A stretch of DNA of 64,000 nucleotides from Vreelandella nigrificans (GCF_002374315.1 NZ_NWUX01000008.1:1-64000), one strand, 5' to 3'; positions 1 to 9,040 are shown, counted from the stretch's first letter. Translations and numbers: made by a program. The notes: generated from the sequence alone by a model not told the origin.

Positions 1-14
1 GTTTTCTTGGTCAT
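1..14 (-). CDS. 5' end of an unknown protein, cut by window edge
   Basis: On the minus strand an ATG (positions 14-12) opens a frame reading M-T-K-K before the window ends. It is preceded at positions 24-18 by GGAGGTG, an excellent ribosome binding site at the right distance. Only four codons are visible, so no function can be given. It would be divergent from the gene starting at 120. Confidence 0.4.
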
Positions 15-119
15 GAACACCTCCAATGCCTCCAGTATGAGGCTTACCGGGGTGTCCGCTCCAATTAGACCAGTTCATTTAAATGGCAGTAACCGTTAGC
101 ATTCACAAGGAGTAGTGGC

Positions 120-458
120 ATGCAACATACCCAGCAGCAAATTAATTTAACCGACATTTCCCAAGCGGGCCTTCAACTAGCCATCCAGGAAATCAGGGGT
201 GAGATGTTTGACACTCCAGAGTGCGACTACACTATCGCCAAACTGCTTAGCCATTGTGGTCAGTTTGATGCTGCGGAACGTCACATCGATGAGATGTTAT
301 TAAAGTGGGGAGCATCACCGGATGTCGTATCACTTGCCGACCAAGCCTATGTCGACATGGCTCGCTTAAACGCTACTAATATTTCTCTCAACCATGCTCG
401 TACTGCACACCCTATTTCATCCTCTTTATTTACCTCTCAAGCATCGGCCCTTGCTTAA
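120..458 (+). CDS. Small hypothetical protein (112 aa)
   Basis: I do not recognise this protein. It is 112 residues, without signal peptide or membrane segment. The first 80 residues look helical and contain a segment (about residues 40-65, AKLLSHCGQFDAAERHIDEM) that resembles one tetratricopeptide-like helix pair, so a protein-interaction role is possible. The last 30 residues are Ser/Thr/Ala rich and probably disordered. The ATG has an AAGGAG site about 8 bases upstream, and a strong hairpin follows the stop, so it is likely a single-gene transcription unit. Function unknown. Confidence 0.6.
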   Translation: MQHTQQQINLTDISQAGLQLAIQEIRGEMFDTPECDYTIAKLLSHCGQFDAAERHIDEMLLKWGASPDVVSLADQAYVDMARLNATNISLNHARTAHPISSSLFTSQASALA

Positions 459-484
459 CTTCTAGCAATGCGCTGCTAAACGCA

Positions 485-520
485 AAGGGCTTGCCACTTA
501 AGTGGCAAGCCCTTCTGTTT
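485..520 (+). terminator. Rho-independent terminator after the 112-aa gene
   Basis: A perfect 30-base inverted repeat (two 15-base arms, 485-499 and 500-514) is followed by a short T-rich run. It lies 26 bases after the stop codon of the small gene and should end its transcript. Confidence 0.75.
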
Positions 521-628
521 GATACGTAAAGTATTAGCGCGAGGGCTTATACGCATAACACCTGCCTGTTTTGCACAATATCACCCCGCCCAGTAACAGC
601 AACTGGTAGAATGCTGCCCCTTTCAGGC

Positions 629-678
629 GCGTTCACGGCCTATCGCCGTAACGCCTCTCCCTTTCTACTACCTGAGAG
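629..678 (+). promoter_or_regulatory. Possible structured leader before sstT
   Basis: Two adjacent hairpins can form just before the sstT start. The first pairs 629-633 and 635-639 with 650-654 and 645-649 (bulged C634). The second pairs CTCTC (655-659) with GAGAG (674-678) and would partly occlude the GAGAG that is the only purine-rich stretch near the ATG at 686. This could be translational control, but no known riboswitch class was recognised. Confidence 0.25.
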
Positions 679-685
679 TTGCGCA

Positions 686-1921
686 ATGATTGCCACCGTC
701 CACACTGTGTTCCGGCCACTTTTACGGCTAGGCCTTATCCCACAAATTTTACTAGGCATTGTGGCCGGGGTATTACTTGCCCTGTTTGCACCAACCGTTG
801 CCAGCGATGTAGCACTACTTGGCCAATTATTTATTGCCGCCTTGCAGGCGGTGGCTCCCATTTTAGTGTTTGTGTTGGTGGCCGCCGCCATCTCTGCCCA
901 TCAAACAGGTCAGCCAACCCATATTCGCCCCGTGCTAATGCTGTATGTGGCTGGCACGCTGATTGCTGCCTTAATTGCAGTGGCGGCAAGCTTTCTGTTT
1001 CCCACGGAGCTGACGTTAGATTTAGGTCAAGTTGATGGCAACCCACCTGGGGATATATTTAGCGTATTACGGGATCTGCTGCTGAACGCGGTTGCTAACC
1101 CTGTTAGTGCGCTGATGGAAGCGAACTTTATCGCTATTCTAGCCTGGGCGATCGGCCTTGGCTTAGCACTGCGCCAAGCCAGCGATACCACCCGCCAAGC
1201 GTTAAACGATTTATCTGCTGCCATAACTCGTATCGTCACACTGGTGATTCGTTTAGCACCGATTGGCATCTTTGGCTTGGTAGCTGGCACGCTGGCAGAG
1301 TCTGGCGTTCAGGCCCTGCTTAATTATGCTCAGCTACTGGGTGTAATTGTCGGCTGCATGCTGTTTGTCGCACTCGTTAGTAATCCGCTACTGGTCTACC
1401 TAACCACACGCCAAAACCCCTACCCGCTAGTATTTACCTGCCTACGAGGCAGTGCTATCACCGCCTTTTTCACCCGCAGTTCAGCGGCGAATATTCCGGT
1501 CAACCTGGAGCTCTGCCGTCGTCTTAAACTCGACCCTGATACCTACTCCATCTCTATTCCACTTGGCGCAACCATCAACATGTGTGGCGCCGCCATCACC
1601 ATTACAGTGATTACCCTGGCAACCGCACACACACTAGGCATTAGCGTTGATTTCCCCACCGCCCTGTTACTGTGCGTGGTATCGGCGCTGGCCGCCTGCG
1701 GAGTTTCAGGCGTGGCAGGTGGCTCGCTGATGTTGATTCCCATGGCATCCAACCTGTTTGGTATTCCCACAGAAGTGGCTATGCAAGCAGTGGCGATTGG
1801 CTTTGTAATCAGCGTAGTACAAGACTCCACCGAGACCGCGCTCAACTCCTCTACCGATGTGCTATTCACCGCAGCAGCCTGCCAAGCGCGTAAGCCATAC
1901 GACTCTATTAATGATGCATAG
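686..1921 (+). CDS. sstT: Na+/serine-threonine symporter SstT
   Basis: Sodium-coupled importer of serine and threonine in the inner membrane, DAACS (dicarboxylate/amino acid:cation symporter) family. From the ATG at 686 the protein has 411 residues, matching the usual SstT length of about 410. It has 8-9 hydrophobic segments, the serine-rich re-entrant segment ([13 protein letters not shown]), the helix 7 motif [12 protein letters not shown], and the [14 protein letters not shown] and [19 protein letters not shown] segments typical of SstT. The frame is open upstream to 611, but the extra 25 residues are polar and unlike the family, so the internal ATG is preferred. It stands alone; serine supply is relevant to cysteine synthesis, but a link to the sulfur genes is only inference. 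Confidence 0.92.
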   Translation: MIATVHTVFRPLLRLGLIPQILLGIVAGVLLALFAPTVASDVALLGQLFIAALQAVAPILVFVLVAAAISAHQTGQPTHIRPVLMLYVAGTLIAALIAVAASFLFPTELTLDLGQVDGNPPGDIFSVLRDLLLNAVANPVSALMEANFIAILAWAIGLGLALRQASDTTRQALNDLSAAITRIVTLVIRLAPIGIFGLVAGTLAESGVQALLNYAQLLGVIVGCMLFVALVSNPLLVYLTTRQNPYPLVFTCLRGSAITAFFTRSSAANIPVNLELCRRLKLDPDTYSISIPLGATINMCGAAITITVITLATAHTLGISVDFPTALLLCVVSALAACGVSGVAGGSLMLIPMASNLFGIPTEVAMQAVAIGFVISVVQDSTETALNSSTDVLFTAAACQARKPYDSINDA

Positions 1922-1931
1922 CTTAACTTGA

Positions 1932-1980
1932 TTGACATCTCGCTGTTCTTTATATAGAACGTTCTATAAAAGGAACAGCG
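1932..1980 (+). promoter_or_regulatory. Large palindromic operator/promoter before the XRE-azlCD operon
   Basis: Positions 1941-1980 form a 40-base inverted repeat with 18 of 20 matching pairs, with a perfect 16-base core (1953-1968). TTGACA at 1932-1937 is a good -35 box; TATAGA at 1953-1958 lies 15 bases downstream and could serve as -10 inside the palindrome. A repressor bound there would block transcription. The obvious candidate is the XRE-cupin regulator encoded 10 bases downstream (autoregulation). The same structure could also act as a weak sstT terminator. Confidence 0.5.
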
Positions 1981-1990
1981 GGATAATAGA

Positions 1991-2521
1991 ATGGATGAGC
2001 ACTCTCTCAGTACCCTAGGCCAGCATTTACAATCCCTTCGCCAAGCGCGAGGCTGGTCACTCTCCTACTTGGCCAACGCAGCAGGCATTGCCAAATCTAA
2101 CCTGTGTCGCCTTGAACAAGGCAATGGTAATCCCACTTTGGATACCATCTGGCGGCTGGCTGTGCAGCTTAATGTACCTTTCGGCACTCTGGTTGCACCC
2201 ATTAACGTGCCCCTTGGGGAAGATGGCGTACAGGTGCAACTAATTGACCAAGGAAAAGGCTCGCCCCAGGTGGATGCCTACTGGATGCGCTGCGCACCCA
2301 ATACCCTACGCCGTGCAGAAGCCCATACACCTGGCACCCAAGAGACGTTGACGCTAATTAATGGCTCGCTGGAAGCGGGGCCAGAAGGGGCAACCACTTC
2401 GCTTAGGCCTGGAGAAACCATCACTTTCCCTGCCGATCAACCGCACCTTTACCGCACCCGCACGGTTGAGGCCACGTTGATAATGACGATCACCTATGGT
2501 GACGGGAGCGAAACACCATGA
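1991..2521 (+). CDS. XRE-family regulator with C-terminal cupin
   Basis: Cytoplasmic transcription regulator of 176 residues. Residues 9-65 form an XRE/Cro helix-turn-helix (LRQARGWSLSYLANAAGIAKSNLCRLEQGNGNPTLDT is read across the window in this frame as two pieces, helix 2 around WSLSYLANAAG and recognition helix around KSNLCRLEQG). Residues 85-172 form a single-domain cupin (TLINGSLEAGPEG, GETITFPADQPHLYR), the usual ligand sensor in this family. Its last four bases overlap azlC (ATGA), so the three genes are translated together. Regulators of this type commonly control neighbouring amino acid exporters; local control of azlCD is inferred. Confidence 0.88.
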   Translation: MDEHSLSTLGQHLQSLRQARGWSLSYLANAAGIAKSNLCRLEQGNGNPTLDTIWRLAVQLNVPFGTLVAPINVPLGEDGVQVQLIDQGKGSPQVDAYWMRCAPNTLRRAEAHTPGTQETLTLINGSLEAGPEGATTSLRPGETITFPADQPHLYRTRTVEATLIMTITYGDGSETP

Positions 2522-3240
2522 GCCAAGTTATCAGCCACTCCCCAGGACGTAGCGCACTGCAAGGCGTGAGGGAAGCCATTCCGCTATTGGGGGGATATAT
2601 CCCTGTTGCGCTATCGTTTGGCTTAGTCGCTAGCCAAGCAGGTTTTAGTACGTTAGAAGCCACCGCCATTTCAGCGCTAATTTACGCCGGTGCCTCACAG
2701 TTTTTATTTGTAGGCATGATCGCAGCAGGCGCGCCTCTCTGGCTGGTCGTCGCGATGACACTGCTAATTAATGTCCGCCATGTGGTGTACGGCCCTAACC
2801 TAGCCGCGCTGCTACCACGCAGCCGCCACTGGCCCTGGCTAATGCACGGCCTAACCGACCAGGTATTTGCACTGGCGTTAACCAGGCTTCCCCAACTGCA
2901 TGACGCTAAACGCTTTAGCTGGTTTATGGGTGCATCATTGCTGGCCTGGGGAGCATGGGTAGTGGGCACTGCCGTGGGGGCTACTGCCGGTGAAGCATTT
3001 ACTGCCCGCTGGCCGTTATTGGGTGAAATTATGCCCTTCGCCCTGCCCGCACTGTTCCTTACCATGGTGGCCCCGCGCTTTACCGATAAACGCTGGGCAG
3101 TGGCAATGGGGCTCACCATCATGGCTGCATTATGTTTAACGCTGGCTGGGTGGGGCAACGTAGCCATCCCACTGACGGCTGCCTGTGGCGCACTCTGCTT
3201 CTATCTAGTGAAGTTTGAAAAAAGGAGGGGGGAGCAATGA
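2518..3240 (+). CDS. azlC: AzlC-family branched-chain amino acid exporter, large subunit
   Basis: Large subunit (240 residues) of an AzlCD/YgaZH-type exporter of branched-chain or related amino acids (valine, sometimes methionine) in the inner membrane. The AzlC signature is visible: PLLGGYIPVALSFGL near residue 22, SALIYAGASQFLFVGM at about 52-67, and the NVRHVVYGPNL motif at about 84-94. About seven hydrophobic segments follow. It overlaps the upstream regulator by four bases and the downstream azlD by four bases, so the two subunits are made together. Substrate specificity cannot be read from sequence; in a sulfur-rich neighbourhood methionine is worth considering. Confidence 0.9.
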   Translation: MSQVISHSPGRSALQGVREAIPLLGGYIPVALSFGLVASQAGFSTLEATAISALIYAGASQFLFVGMIAAGAPLWLVVAMTLLINVRHVVYGPNLAALLPRSRHWPWLMHGLTDQVFALALTRLPQLHDAKRFSWFMGASLLAWGAWVVGTAVGATAGEAFTARWPLLGEIMPFALPALFLTMVAPRFTDKRWAVAMGLTIMAALCLTLAGWGNVAIPLTAACGALCFYLVKFEKRRGEQ

Positions 3241-3572
3241 GTAGCGCGTTGTGGCTAGCGGTGGTGATATCTGCATTAGGTACTCTGCTGATACGTGTGG
3301 TGCCTTTTCTATGGATGCAGCGCCGTTTAAATAGCGAGGCAGGCATCAACAATATGCCTCAATGGCTCAGTATTCTCGGCCCGCTGATGATTGCCGCTGT
3401 GCTCGGTGTTTCCATCGTGCCAGTGAGCCCGAGCGCCGTTTCATGGATTGCCACTGCCATCGGGCTTTCCGTCACCTTGTGGGTATGGTCGCGGCTACGC
3501 TCACTGGGCTGGCCGGTCGCTGCTGGGGTAGCGGTATTTGGAATCGTCGAGGTAGGGGTAGCGCTAATGTAG
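3237..3572 (+). CDS. azlD: AzlD-family exporter small subunit
   Basis: Small membrane partner (111 residues) of AzlC. Four hydrophobic segments are visible, with the family features LGTLLIRVVPFLWMQRR near the N terminus and GPLMIAAVLGVSIVP in the middle. The start ATG lies in the end of azlC (ATGA overlap) just after a strong AGGAGGGG site inside azlC, so translation is coupled. Length is normal for AzlD/YgaH. Confidence 0.9.
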   Translation: MSSALWLAVVISALGTLLIRVVPFLWMQRRLNSEAGINNMPQWLSILGPLMIAAVLGVSIVPVSPSAVSWIATAIGLSVTLWVWSRLRSLGWPVAAGVAVFGIVEVGVALM

Positions 3573-3763
3573 CGGCTATCGCGGCTAAAAGGTAACAATC
3601 TCCAGAGTTTCGCTACTCTGCCGGGGAGCTCCACGTTGTATCCTATCAGCCATCCTCTCTTTAAATGATAAACATATCGTAAAATATAATTATGGAATAA
3701 AAGATATATTTAATATTCTTTTTGTGAATATCAAATATTACCAAGGGATCGATACCGCTCGCT

Positions 3764-4696
3764 ATGAATATTCAGCAACTGCGCATCGTACGCGAGACAG
3801 TACGCCAACACTTCAATCTTACTGAGGCCTCAAACGCGCTTTATACCTCCCAATCGGGAGCAAGTAAGCACATTCGCGATTTGGAAGAAGAGCTTGGCGT
3901 AGAGCTTTTTGAACGGCGAGGCAAACGCATTCTGGGCCTAACCGTGGCAGGCAGCACGCTAATCGATTGCATCGAGCGTATTTTGCTGGATGTCGAAAAT
4001 CTTAAACGTTCTGCGCATCAGTTGACCCATGAAGATCAGGGCAGCTTAGCGATTGCCACCACGCATACGCAGGCGCGCTACGCCCTACCGCCGATTATCG
4101 CACGCTTTAAGCAGGCTTTTCCCAAGGTGCATTTGGAACTTCACCAATGCAGTCCAGAAGAGATTGTCTCAATGTTGAAGGCGGGAAGAGTGGATATCGG
4201 TATTGCCACCGAAGCGCTAAATGAAGAGGGACAGCTATTTGCATGTTTCCCCTTTTACCACTGGTACCACGGGGTGGTGGTTCCAGAAGAGCACCCGCTT
4301 AATGACGGTTCCCCACTGACGCTGGAGCGCATCACTCAGCACCCTATCGTGACTTATCACGAAGGGTTTACCGGCCGTGCTCGTATCGACACAGCGTTTT
4401 CTGCTGCCGATGCCTACCCCGATATAGTGCTTACCGCCCTTGATGCAGATGTCATCAAGACCTATGTAGAGCTGGGCATGGGCGTTGGCTTAATCGCTTC
4501 AATGGCCTATCACGAGCAGCGCGATCAGGGGCTAAAGCTACTGGATGCCAGCAGTCTATTTCCCCGTAATACCACTTATCTCGCGCTACGACGCGGTCAC
4601 TTTCTGCGTGGCTATGCCTACCAGTTTTTAAAACTTTGCCGTGAAAACTTGGATGAAGAGACCGTTCAGCGGGTATTAGCAGGACGCCCAGACTAG
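3764..4696 (+). CDS. cysB: CysB/Cbl-type LysR regulator of sulfur assimilation
   Basis: LysR-family activator of 310 residues, close in type to CysB (about 324 aa) and Cbl. The N-terminal 60 residues carry the CysB-style helix-turn-helix (MNIQQLRIVRE, NLTEASNALYTSQSGASKHI, ELGVELFERRGKRILGLT). The effector domain has IATTHTQARYALP, the CysB/Cbl sulfate or N-acetylserine/APS pocket region, and MLKAGRVDIGIATEAL. It lies just upstream of the sulfate importer operon in the same direction, as expected for its target. Whether it is CysB proper or a Cbl-like paralog cannot be decided from this window. A hairpin follows the stop, so it is transcribed separately. Confidence 0.85.
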   Translation: MNIQQLRIVRETVRQHFNLTEASNALYTSQSGASKHIRDLEEELGVELFERRGKRILGLTVAGSTLIDCIERILLDVENLKRSAHQLTHEDQGSLAIATTHTQARYALPPIIARFKQAFPKVHLELHQCSPEEIVSMLKAGRVDIGIATEALNEEGQLFACFPFYHWYHGVVVPEEHPLNDGSPLTLERITQHPIVTYHEGFTGRARIDTAFSAADAYPDIVLTALDADVIKTYVELGMGVGLIASMAYHEQRDQGLKLLDASSLFPRNTTYLALRRGHFLRGYAYQFLKLCRENLDEETVQRVLAGRPD

Positions 4697-4760
4697 CGTC
4701 TTACCAAGCGCCCTTCTTGCTAACCTATTTTTTCAGTTTATCCAATACATAGTCGACGGA

Positions 4761-4790
4761 CAGGTGGCCTCCACCTGCCCGTTATTGTGC
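4761..4790 (+). terminator. Hairpin after the cysB-like gene
   Basis: CAGGTGG (4761-4767) pairs with CCACCTG (4771-4777) around a three-base loop, followed by a weakly T-rich stretch. It sits 65 bases after the regulator stop and about 150 bases before the sulfate-binding protein gene, which would leave the importer operon with its own promoter in the AT-rich region 4800-4915. Confidence 0.5.
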
Positions 4791-4928
4791 TGTTTGGCAT
4801 GAAAACACTAATCACAAAATGATATAAGCAATCCGTTTTTTATTGGTTAATTAGAATAAAAGACATGGTTAGTCTGTGATCATCAACCCAACAAACGATT
4901 TCATAAAACGTTCCCTGGAGCAGCCAAT

Positions 4929-5990
4929 ATGCCAAACACCACTTCTTCAAATAACTGGCAACTTTCAAAGCTTACCGCCGCTATTTTGCTTAGCAGCGCT
5001 GTTGTTGCAGGGGCTCTCAGCACGTCCGCTCAGGCTCAAAGCGAGCGAATTGACTTACTTAATGTTTCCTACGACCCCACCCGGGAATTTTATCGCGAGT
5101 ACAACGCTATTTTTGCAGAGCATTGGCAGGAAGAGCATGACCAATCGGTTAACGTTCGTCAGTCCCATGGGGGTTCCGGCTCTCAAGGGCGAGCGGTTAT
5201 TGATGGTTTGGATGCAGATGTCGTTACTTTAGCCCTCGCCTACGACGTTGATGCCCTGCACCAACGTGGAAACCTGATACCAGAAGATTGGCAGTCGCGC
5301 TTGCCAAACAATAGCTCTCCCTACACGTCTACCATTGTCCTGCTAGTACGCGACGGCAACCCCAAAAATATTCAAGACTGGGATGATCTGATTCGTGACG
5401 ATGTGGAAGTCATTACGCCTAATCCGAAAACCTCTGGGGGTGCACGCTGGAATTATCTAGCCCTATGGGGTTATGGCCTGGAGAAATTTGATGGTGATGA
5501 GGAGCAGACCTACGAATTTGTTCGCCAAGTATACGATAACGTCCCTGTACTTGACCCGGCTGCACGTGGCGCCACCAACACCTTTGTACAGCGCCGCTTA
5601 GGTGATGTGTTTATCGCCTGGGAGAACGAGGCTTTTCTTTCTGTAGAGCAGTTAGGACAAGGCGAGTATGAAATCATTGTGCCCTCGCTAAGCATTCTGG
5701 CCGAACCACCTGTCACCGTCGTGGATACCAACGTGGATCGTAAGGGCACCCGCGAGGTCGCTGAAGCCTATCTCGATTTCCTATACACCGATGAAGCACA
5801 GCACTTAGCAGCGAAACACTACTACCGCCCGTCAAATCCAGACATCCTCGCTGAATATAGCGATAACTTCCCTGATCTTACTCTCTTTACGATTGATGAC
5901 GTATTAGGCGGATGGCAACACGCACAGGAAACCCACTTCAACGATGGCGGCATCTTTGACCGTATCCTTGAAGATATTAACGCGCAATAA
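4929..5990 (+). CDS. sbp: Periplasmic sulfate/thiosulfate-binding protein
   Basis: Substrate-binding protein of the CysTWA importer, 353 residues. Residues 1-37 are a Sec signal peptide ending ASA-like at TSAQAQ. The mature protein begins with the Sbp/CysP signature LLNVSYDPTREFYREYNAIF, followed by QSHGGSGSQGRAVIDGLDADVVTLAL, which contacts sulfate in the family, and TPNPKTSGGARWNYLALWGYG. A GGAG site lies 8 bases before the ATG. First gene of the operon; a stable hairpin separates it from cysT. Sulfate versus thiosulfate preference cannot be assigned, so the symbol sbp rather than cysP is tentative. Confidence 0.93.
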   Translation: MPNTTSSNNWQLSKLTAAILLSSAVVAGALSTSAQAQSERIDLLNVSYDPTREFYREYNAIFAEHWQEEHDQSVNVRQSHGGSGSQGRAVIDGLDADVVTLALAYDVDALHQRGNLIPEDWQSRLPNNSSPYTSTIVLLVRDGNPKNIQDWDDLIRDDVEVITPNPKTSGGARWNYLALWGYGLEKFDGDEEQTYEFVRQVYDNVPVLDPAARGATNTFVQRRLGDVFIAWENEAFLSVEQLGQGEYEIIVPSLSILAEPPVTVVDTNVDRKGTREVAEAYLDFLYTDEAQHLAAKHYYRPSNPDILAEYSDNFPDLTLFTIDDVLGGWQHAQETHFNDGGIFDRILEDINAQ

Positions 5991-6012
5991 ACTGAGCTTT
6001 TCGATCAATGGC

Positions 6013-6034
6013 AGGGAGCCCTTCGCGGCTCCTT
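6013..6034 (+). promoter_or_regulatory. Intercistronic hairpin between sbp and cysT
   Basis: Eight base pairs (6013-6020 with 6027-6034, one G-U) close a six-base loop in the 69-base gap between the binding-protein gene and cysT. There is no T-run. Such hairpins protect the upstream mRNA or partly stop transcription so that the binding protein exceeds the membrane subunits; that role is inferred. Confidence 0.45.
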
Positions 6035-6059
6035 GCTGGCGTTAAAATAAGGGGTTCTT

Positions 6060-6890
6060 ATGCCTGTTACGCTTGCCAAACGACGGGTCATCCCAGGATT
6101 TGGACTCACCATGGGCTTTACCCTGCTGTATATGGGGTTGGTGTTTCTAATTCCTGTCGGTGCATTTTTGCTTTACACCACCACGATGAGTTGGGAGACG
6201 TTTTGGAATGCCATTAGCCAGCGGCAAGTGGTAGCGTCATACAAATTGTCTTTTGGTGGCTCATTAATTGCTGCGACGATTAATCTTGTTTTTGGCGGGC
6301 TAGTCGCCTGGGTCTTGGTACGTTACAAGTTTCCAGGCAAGCGCATGGTAGATGCGCTGGTGGATCTACCCTTTGCCTTGCCCACTGCGGTGGCAGGTAT
6401 CGCACTAGTAACGCTCTATGCCAGCACTGGCTGGGTGGGGCAATACTTAGATATCTTTGGCATTCGGATCGCCTACACACAGTTAGGTGTCGTAATTGCG
6501 CTTACCTATATCGGCTTACCCTTTGTTGTCCGTACTGTGCAACCGGTATTGGAGGATCTAGAAGCTGAGCTGGAAGAAGCATCGGCAAGTCTGGGGGCGG
6601 ATCGGTTAACCACTATTCGCCGCGTTATCTTTCCAGCCCTTTTCCCTGCACTACTCACCGGCTACGCGCTGGCCTTTGCACGCGCGCTAGGTGAGTACGG
6701 CTCCGTCGTTTTTATCTCCGGCAACCTACCGTTTCGCACCGAAATTACACCGCTGCTCATCGTCGCCAAGGCGGAACAGTACGATTACCACGGAGCAGCT
6801 GCGATCGGCACCGTGATGCTCGTGGCGGCATTTTTAATGTTGCTGATTATTAACGGCCTGCAGTGGTGGGCCAGCCGCCGCCATGGATAA
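6060..6890 (+). CDS. cysT: Sulfate/thiosulfate ABC permease CysT (CysU)
   Basis: Inner-membrane permease subunit of the sulfate/thiosulfate importer, 276 residues, normal for CysT. Six membrane segments are apparent. Family landmarks include GGLVAWVLVRYKFPGKRMVDALVDLPFALPTAVAGI and the EAA loop around EEASASLGADRLTTIRRVIFPALFPAL, which docks on CysA, then RALGEYGSVVFISGNLPFRTEI. AAGGGG lies 6 bases before the ATG. Pairs with CysW encoded 12 bases downstream. Confidence 0.95.
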   Translation: MPVTLAKRRVIPGFGLTMGFTLLYMGLVFLIPVGAFLLYTTTMSWETFWNAISQRQVVASYKLSFGGSLIAATINLVFGGLVAWVLVRYKFPGKRMVDALVDLPFALPTAVAGIALVTLYASTGWVGQYLDIFGIRIAYTQLGVVIALTYIGLPFVVRTVQPVLEDLEAELEEASASLGADRLTTIRRVIFPALFPALLTGYALAFARALGEYGSVVFISGNLPFRTEITPLLIVAKAEQYDYHGAAAIGTVMLVAAFLMLLIINGLQWWASRRHG

Positions 6891-6902
6891 CAGGAGAACA
6901 CC

Positions 6903-7790
6903 GTGACAACGCCATCAACGGTTATTGATACCAATGACACCATTGCCAAACGCTGGCGACGCGCCACAGAAGAGCCCGCTTGGATTCGCATCACTTTAAT
7001 CACCATTGCCTTAACGTTTCTAACGCTCTTTTTAGTGCTTCCCCTGACGGTGGTGCTTTACGGCGCTTTTGAACGCGGCATCGGGGTTTGGTATGCGGCG
7101 GTAAGCGATCCTGATGCGCTATCTGCCATTCGCTTAACGTTACTTATCGTGGCGATTGTAGTCCCGCTTAATACGCTCTTTGGGGTGGCGGCAGCGTGGT
7201 CTATCGCCAAATTTGAGTTCCGCGGCAAGTCAATTTTGATCTCGCTGATCGATATGCCGTTTGCTATCTCACCTGTCGTGGTGGGCTTGATATTCGTCAT
7301 TCTGTTCGGCTCCCAAGGTTGGCTGGGCCCCTGGCTCTCAGCCCACGATATGCGCATTATCTTTGCCGTGCCTGGCATCATCATCGTGATTGCCTTTGGC
7401 ACACTGCCGTTCATCGCTCGTGAACTTATCCCACTGATGCAGCAGCAGGGTAAAGAGGAAGAAGAAGCCTCGTTAACGCTCGGTGCCAACGGCTGGAAAA
7501 CCTTCTGGTATGTCACCCTTCCCAACATTAAGTGGGGACTCATCTACGGCATTATTCTGTGTAATGCCCGTGCCATGGGTGAATTTGGCGCGGTAGCGGT
7601 GGTGTCAGGTCGCATTCGCGGTGAAACAAACACCATGCCGCTACACATTGAAGTGCTCTACAACGAATACATGTTTACCGCCGCTTTTGCCGTCTCTTCG
7701 CTTTTGACAGGCCTTGCGCTAGTCACCATTGCGATTAAGAGCGCCGTTGAGTGGAACGAAGAACGCCGTCAGCGTATTGCTGCCGCCTGA
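6903..7790 (+). CDS. cysW: Sulfate/thiosulfate ABC permease CysW
   Basis: Second permease of the heterodimeric sulfate channel, 295 residues. It starts with GTG, supported by AGGAG 7 bases upstream. Landmarks: [31 protein letters not shown], the EAA loop [30 protein letters not shown], and [26 protein letters not shown], all CysW-like. The first 45 residues are an extended polar N terminus before the first membrane helix. Lies between cysT and cysA in the usual T-W-A order. Confidence 0.95.
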   Translation: MTTPSTVIDTNDTIAKRWRRATEEPAWIRITLITIALTFLTLFLVLPLTVVLYGAFERGIGVWYAAVSDPDALSAIRLTLLIVAIVVPLNTLFGVAAAWSIAKFEFRGKSILISLIDMPFAISPVVVGLIFVILFGSQGWLGPWLSAHDMRIIFAVPGIIIVIAFGTLPFIARELIPLMQQQGKEEEEASLTLGANGWKTFWYVTLPNIKWGLIYGIILCNARAMGEFGAVAVVSGRIRGETNTMPLHIEVLYNEYMFTAAFAVSSLLTGLALVTIAIKSAVEWNEERRQRIAAA

Positions 7791-7824
7791 TCCCTTAGCG
7801 CTTCACAGAGATAAGAGACTATTT

Positions 7825-8904
7825 ATGAGCATTGAAATCGATCACGTTAACAAACATTTTCGCGACTTTGTCGCGGTCGACAATGTCAGCCTAACGTTCC
7901 GTGATGGCGAGCTCACTGCCCTGCTCGGCCCTTCTGGTTCCGGCAAGACAACGCTTTTGCGCATCATAGCCGGACTAGAGCAGCCAGATACCGGGCGAAT
8001 CCGCTTTCACGGCGAAGACACTACCGACCTGCATGTCAGCGAGCGCGGTGTTGGCTTTGTCTTTCAGCACTATGCCCTGTTCAAGCATATGACCGTGTTT
8101 CAGAACGTCGCTTACGGGTTAACCGTCCGGCCACGCAAAACCCGCCCCAGCAAAGACGAGATTAAACAAAAAGTCATGCGACTGCTGGAACTCGTACAGC
8201 TGGACTGGACCGCCCACCGCTACCCCCATCAGCTCTCTGGCGGCCAGCGCCAGCGAATTGCGCTGGCCCGTGCCCTGGCGGTGGAGCCTAAAGTGCTGTT
8301 GCTGGATGAGCCTTTCGGCGCACTGGATGCCAAAGTGCGCGCAGAACTACGCCGCTGGCTGCGCCGACTACACGACGATATTCACGTGACCAGCGTGTTC
8401 GTTACCCATGACCAGGAGGAAGCGCTGGAAGTCTCAGATCGGGTGGTGGTGATGAACAAAGGCCGCGTTGAGCAGGATGGCTCACCGGAGGATGTTTATG
8501 ACCACCCGGCCAACCCATTCGTGTATCAGTTCCTCGGTAATGTGAACCTGTTTCATGCGCGGGTTCATGATGGAATTGCCCGCATTGGCGATATACAACT
8601 GCCAGCGCCTGAATTTCAAGGCTACAAAAATGAGCAAGGCCAAGCGTATGTAAGACCCCATGAAATTGAGGTATTCGCTGGGCGCGAACACGCCGATGCG
8701 CTGCACGCCAAAATCGAACTGGTATCGGTAGTAGGCCCTACCGTGCGGCTTGAGTTGCGTACGGATAACAGCGAAGAGCTCATTCACGCAGAGCTTACCA
8801 AGCACCGTTTCCGCGCCTTAGGCTTAGCACAGGGTGGTGATGCCTGGATTCGCCCCACTTACAGCCGCGTGTTCTTGCCGGATGAACGTGTTTCAAACGG
8901 CTAA
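7825..8904 (+). CDS. cysA: Sulfate/thiosulfate importer ATPase CysA
   Basis: ATP-binding subunit energising CysTW, 359 residues. Walker A GPSGSGKT near residue 36, Q-loop [13 protein letters not shown], signature LSGGQRQR, Walker [15 protein letters not shown] and the switch histidine in [15 protein letters not shown] are all intact. The C-terminal 120 residues form the TOBE-like regulatory domain typical of CysA ([25 protein letters not shown]-type strand). The ATG at 7825 is chosen over an open upstream extension that overlaps cysW, because the protein then begins [12 protein letters not shown] as in the family and AGAGATAAGAGA precedes it. Confidence 0.96.
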   Translation: MSIEIDHVNKHFRDFVAVDNVSLTFRDGELTALLGPSGSGKTTLLRIIAGLEQPDTGRIRFHGEDTTDLHVSERGVGFVFQHYALFKHMTVFQNVAYGLTVRPRKTRPSKDEIKQKVMRLLELVQLDWTAHRYPHQLSGGQRQRIALARALAVEPKVLLLDEPFGALDAKVRAELRRWLRRLHDDIHVTSVFVTHDQEEALEVSDRVVVMNKGRVEQDGSPEDVYDHPANPFVYQFLGNVNLFHARVHDGIARIGDIQLPAPEFQGYKNEQGQAYVRPHEIEVFAGREHADALHAKIELVSVVGPTVRLELRTDNSEELIHAELTKHRFRALGLAQGGDAWIRPTYSRVFLPDERVSNG

Positions 8905-8911
8905 GGGCCTA

Positions 8912-9034
8912 ATGAGCAAGTGGCGTCGCTGGTGCAAGCAGCACCAGCGGCCAGCCCGCTCTGCCTCAGATAGCACACAGCCAGTCCCCTGGTTTGGACC
9001 GCGTGACATTATTGACTGGGTGGATGGGCCTTGA
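8912..9034 (+). CDS. Possible 40-aa protein after cysA
   Basis: A 40-residue frame starts 7 bases after the cysA stop with a weak AAGGG site very close to the ATG. It is basic at the N terminus (MSKWRRWCKQHQR) and ends PWFGPRDIIDWVDGP, with its stop codon inside a terminator-like hairpin. The Trp/Asp/Pro pattern at the end looks non-random, but no family is recognised. It may be a real small protein in the cysA transcript or a chance frame. Confidence 0.3.
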   Translation: MSKWRRWCKQHQRPARSASDSTQPVPWFGPRDIIDWVDGP

Positions 9035-9040
9035 GGCCCA
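9025..9040. terminator. Hairpin between convergent cysA and rhodanese operons
   Basis: TGGGCC (9025-9030) pairs with GGCCCA (9035-9040) around a TTGA loop. It lies between the convergent sulfate importer operon and the minus-strand dioxygenase-rhodanese operon, where a bidirectional stop is expected. There is no T-run on either side, so the call is modest. Confidence 0.35.

Noticed and set aside
600..690. Glycine or TPP riboswitch before sstT
   Set aside because: CTGAGAG-like strings are present but the conserved core elements and spacing of these classes are not on the coding strand.
4876..5232. Alternative 118-aa frame overlapping the sulfate-binding protein gene
   Set aside because: It overlaps a gene with clear family motifs in another frame and has no protein-like pattern.
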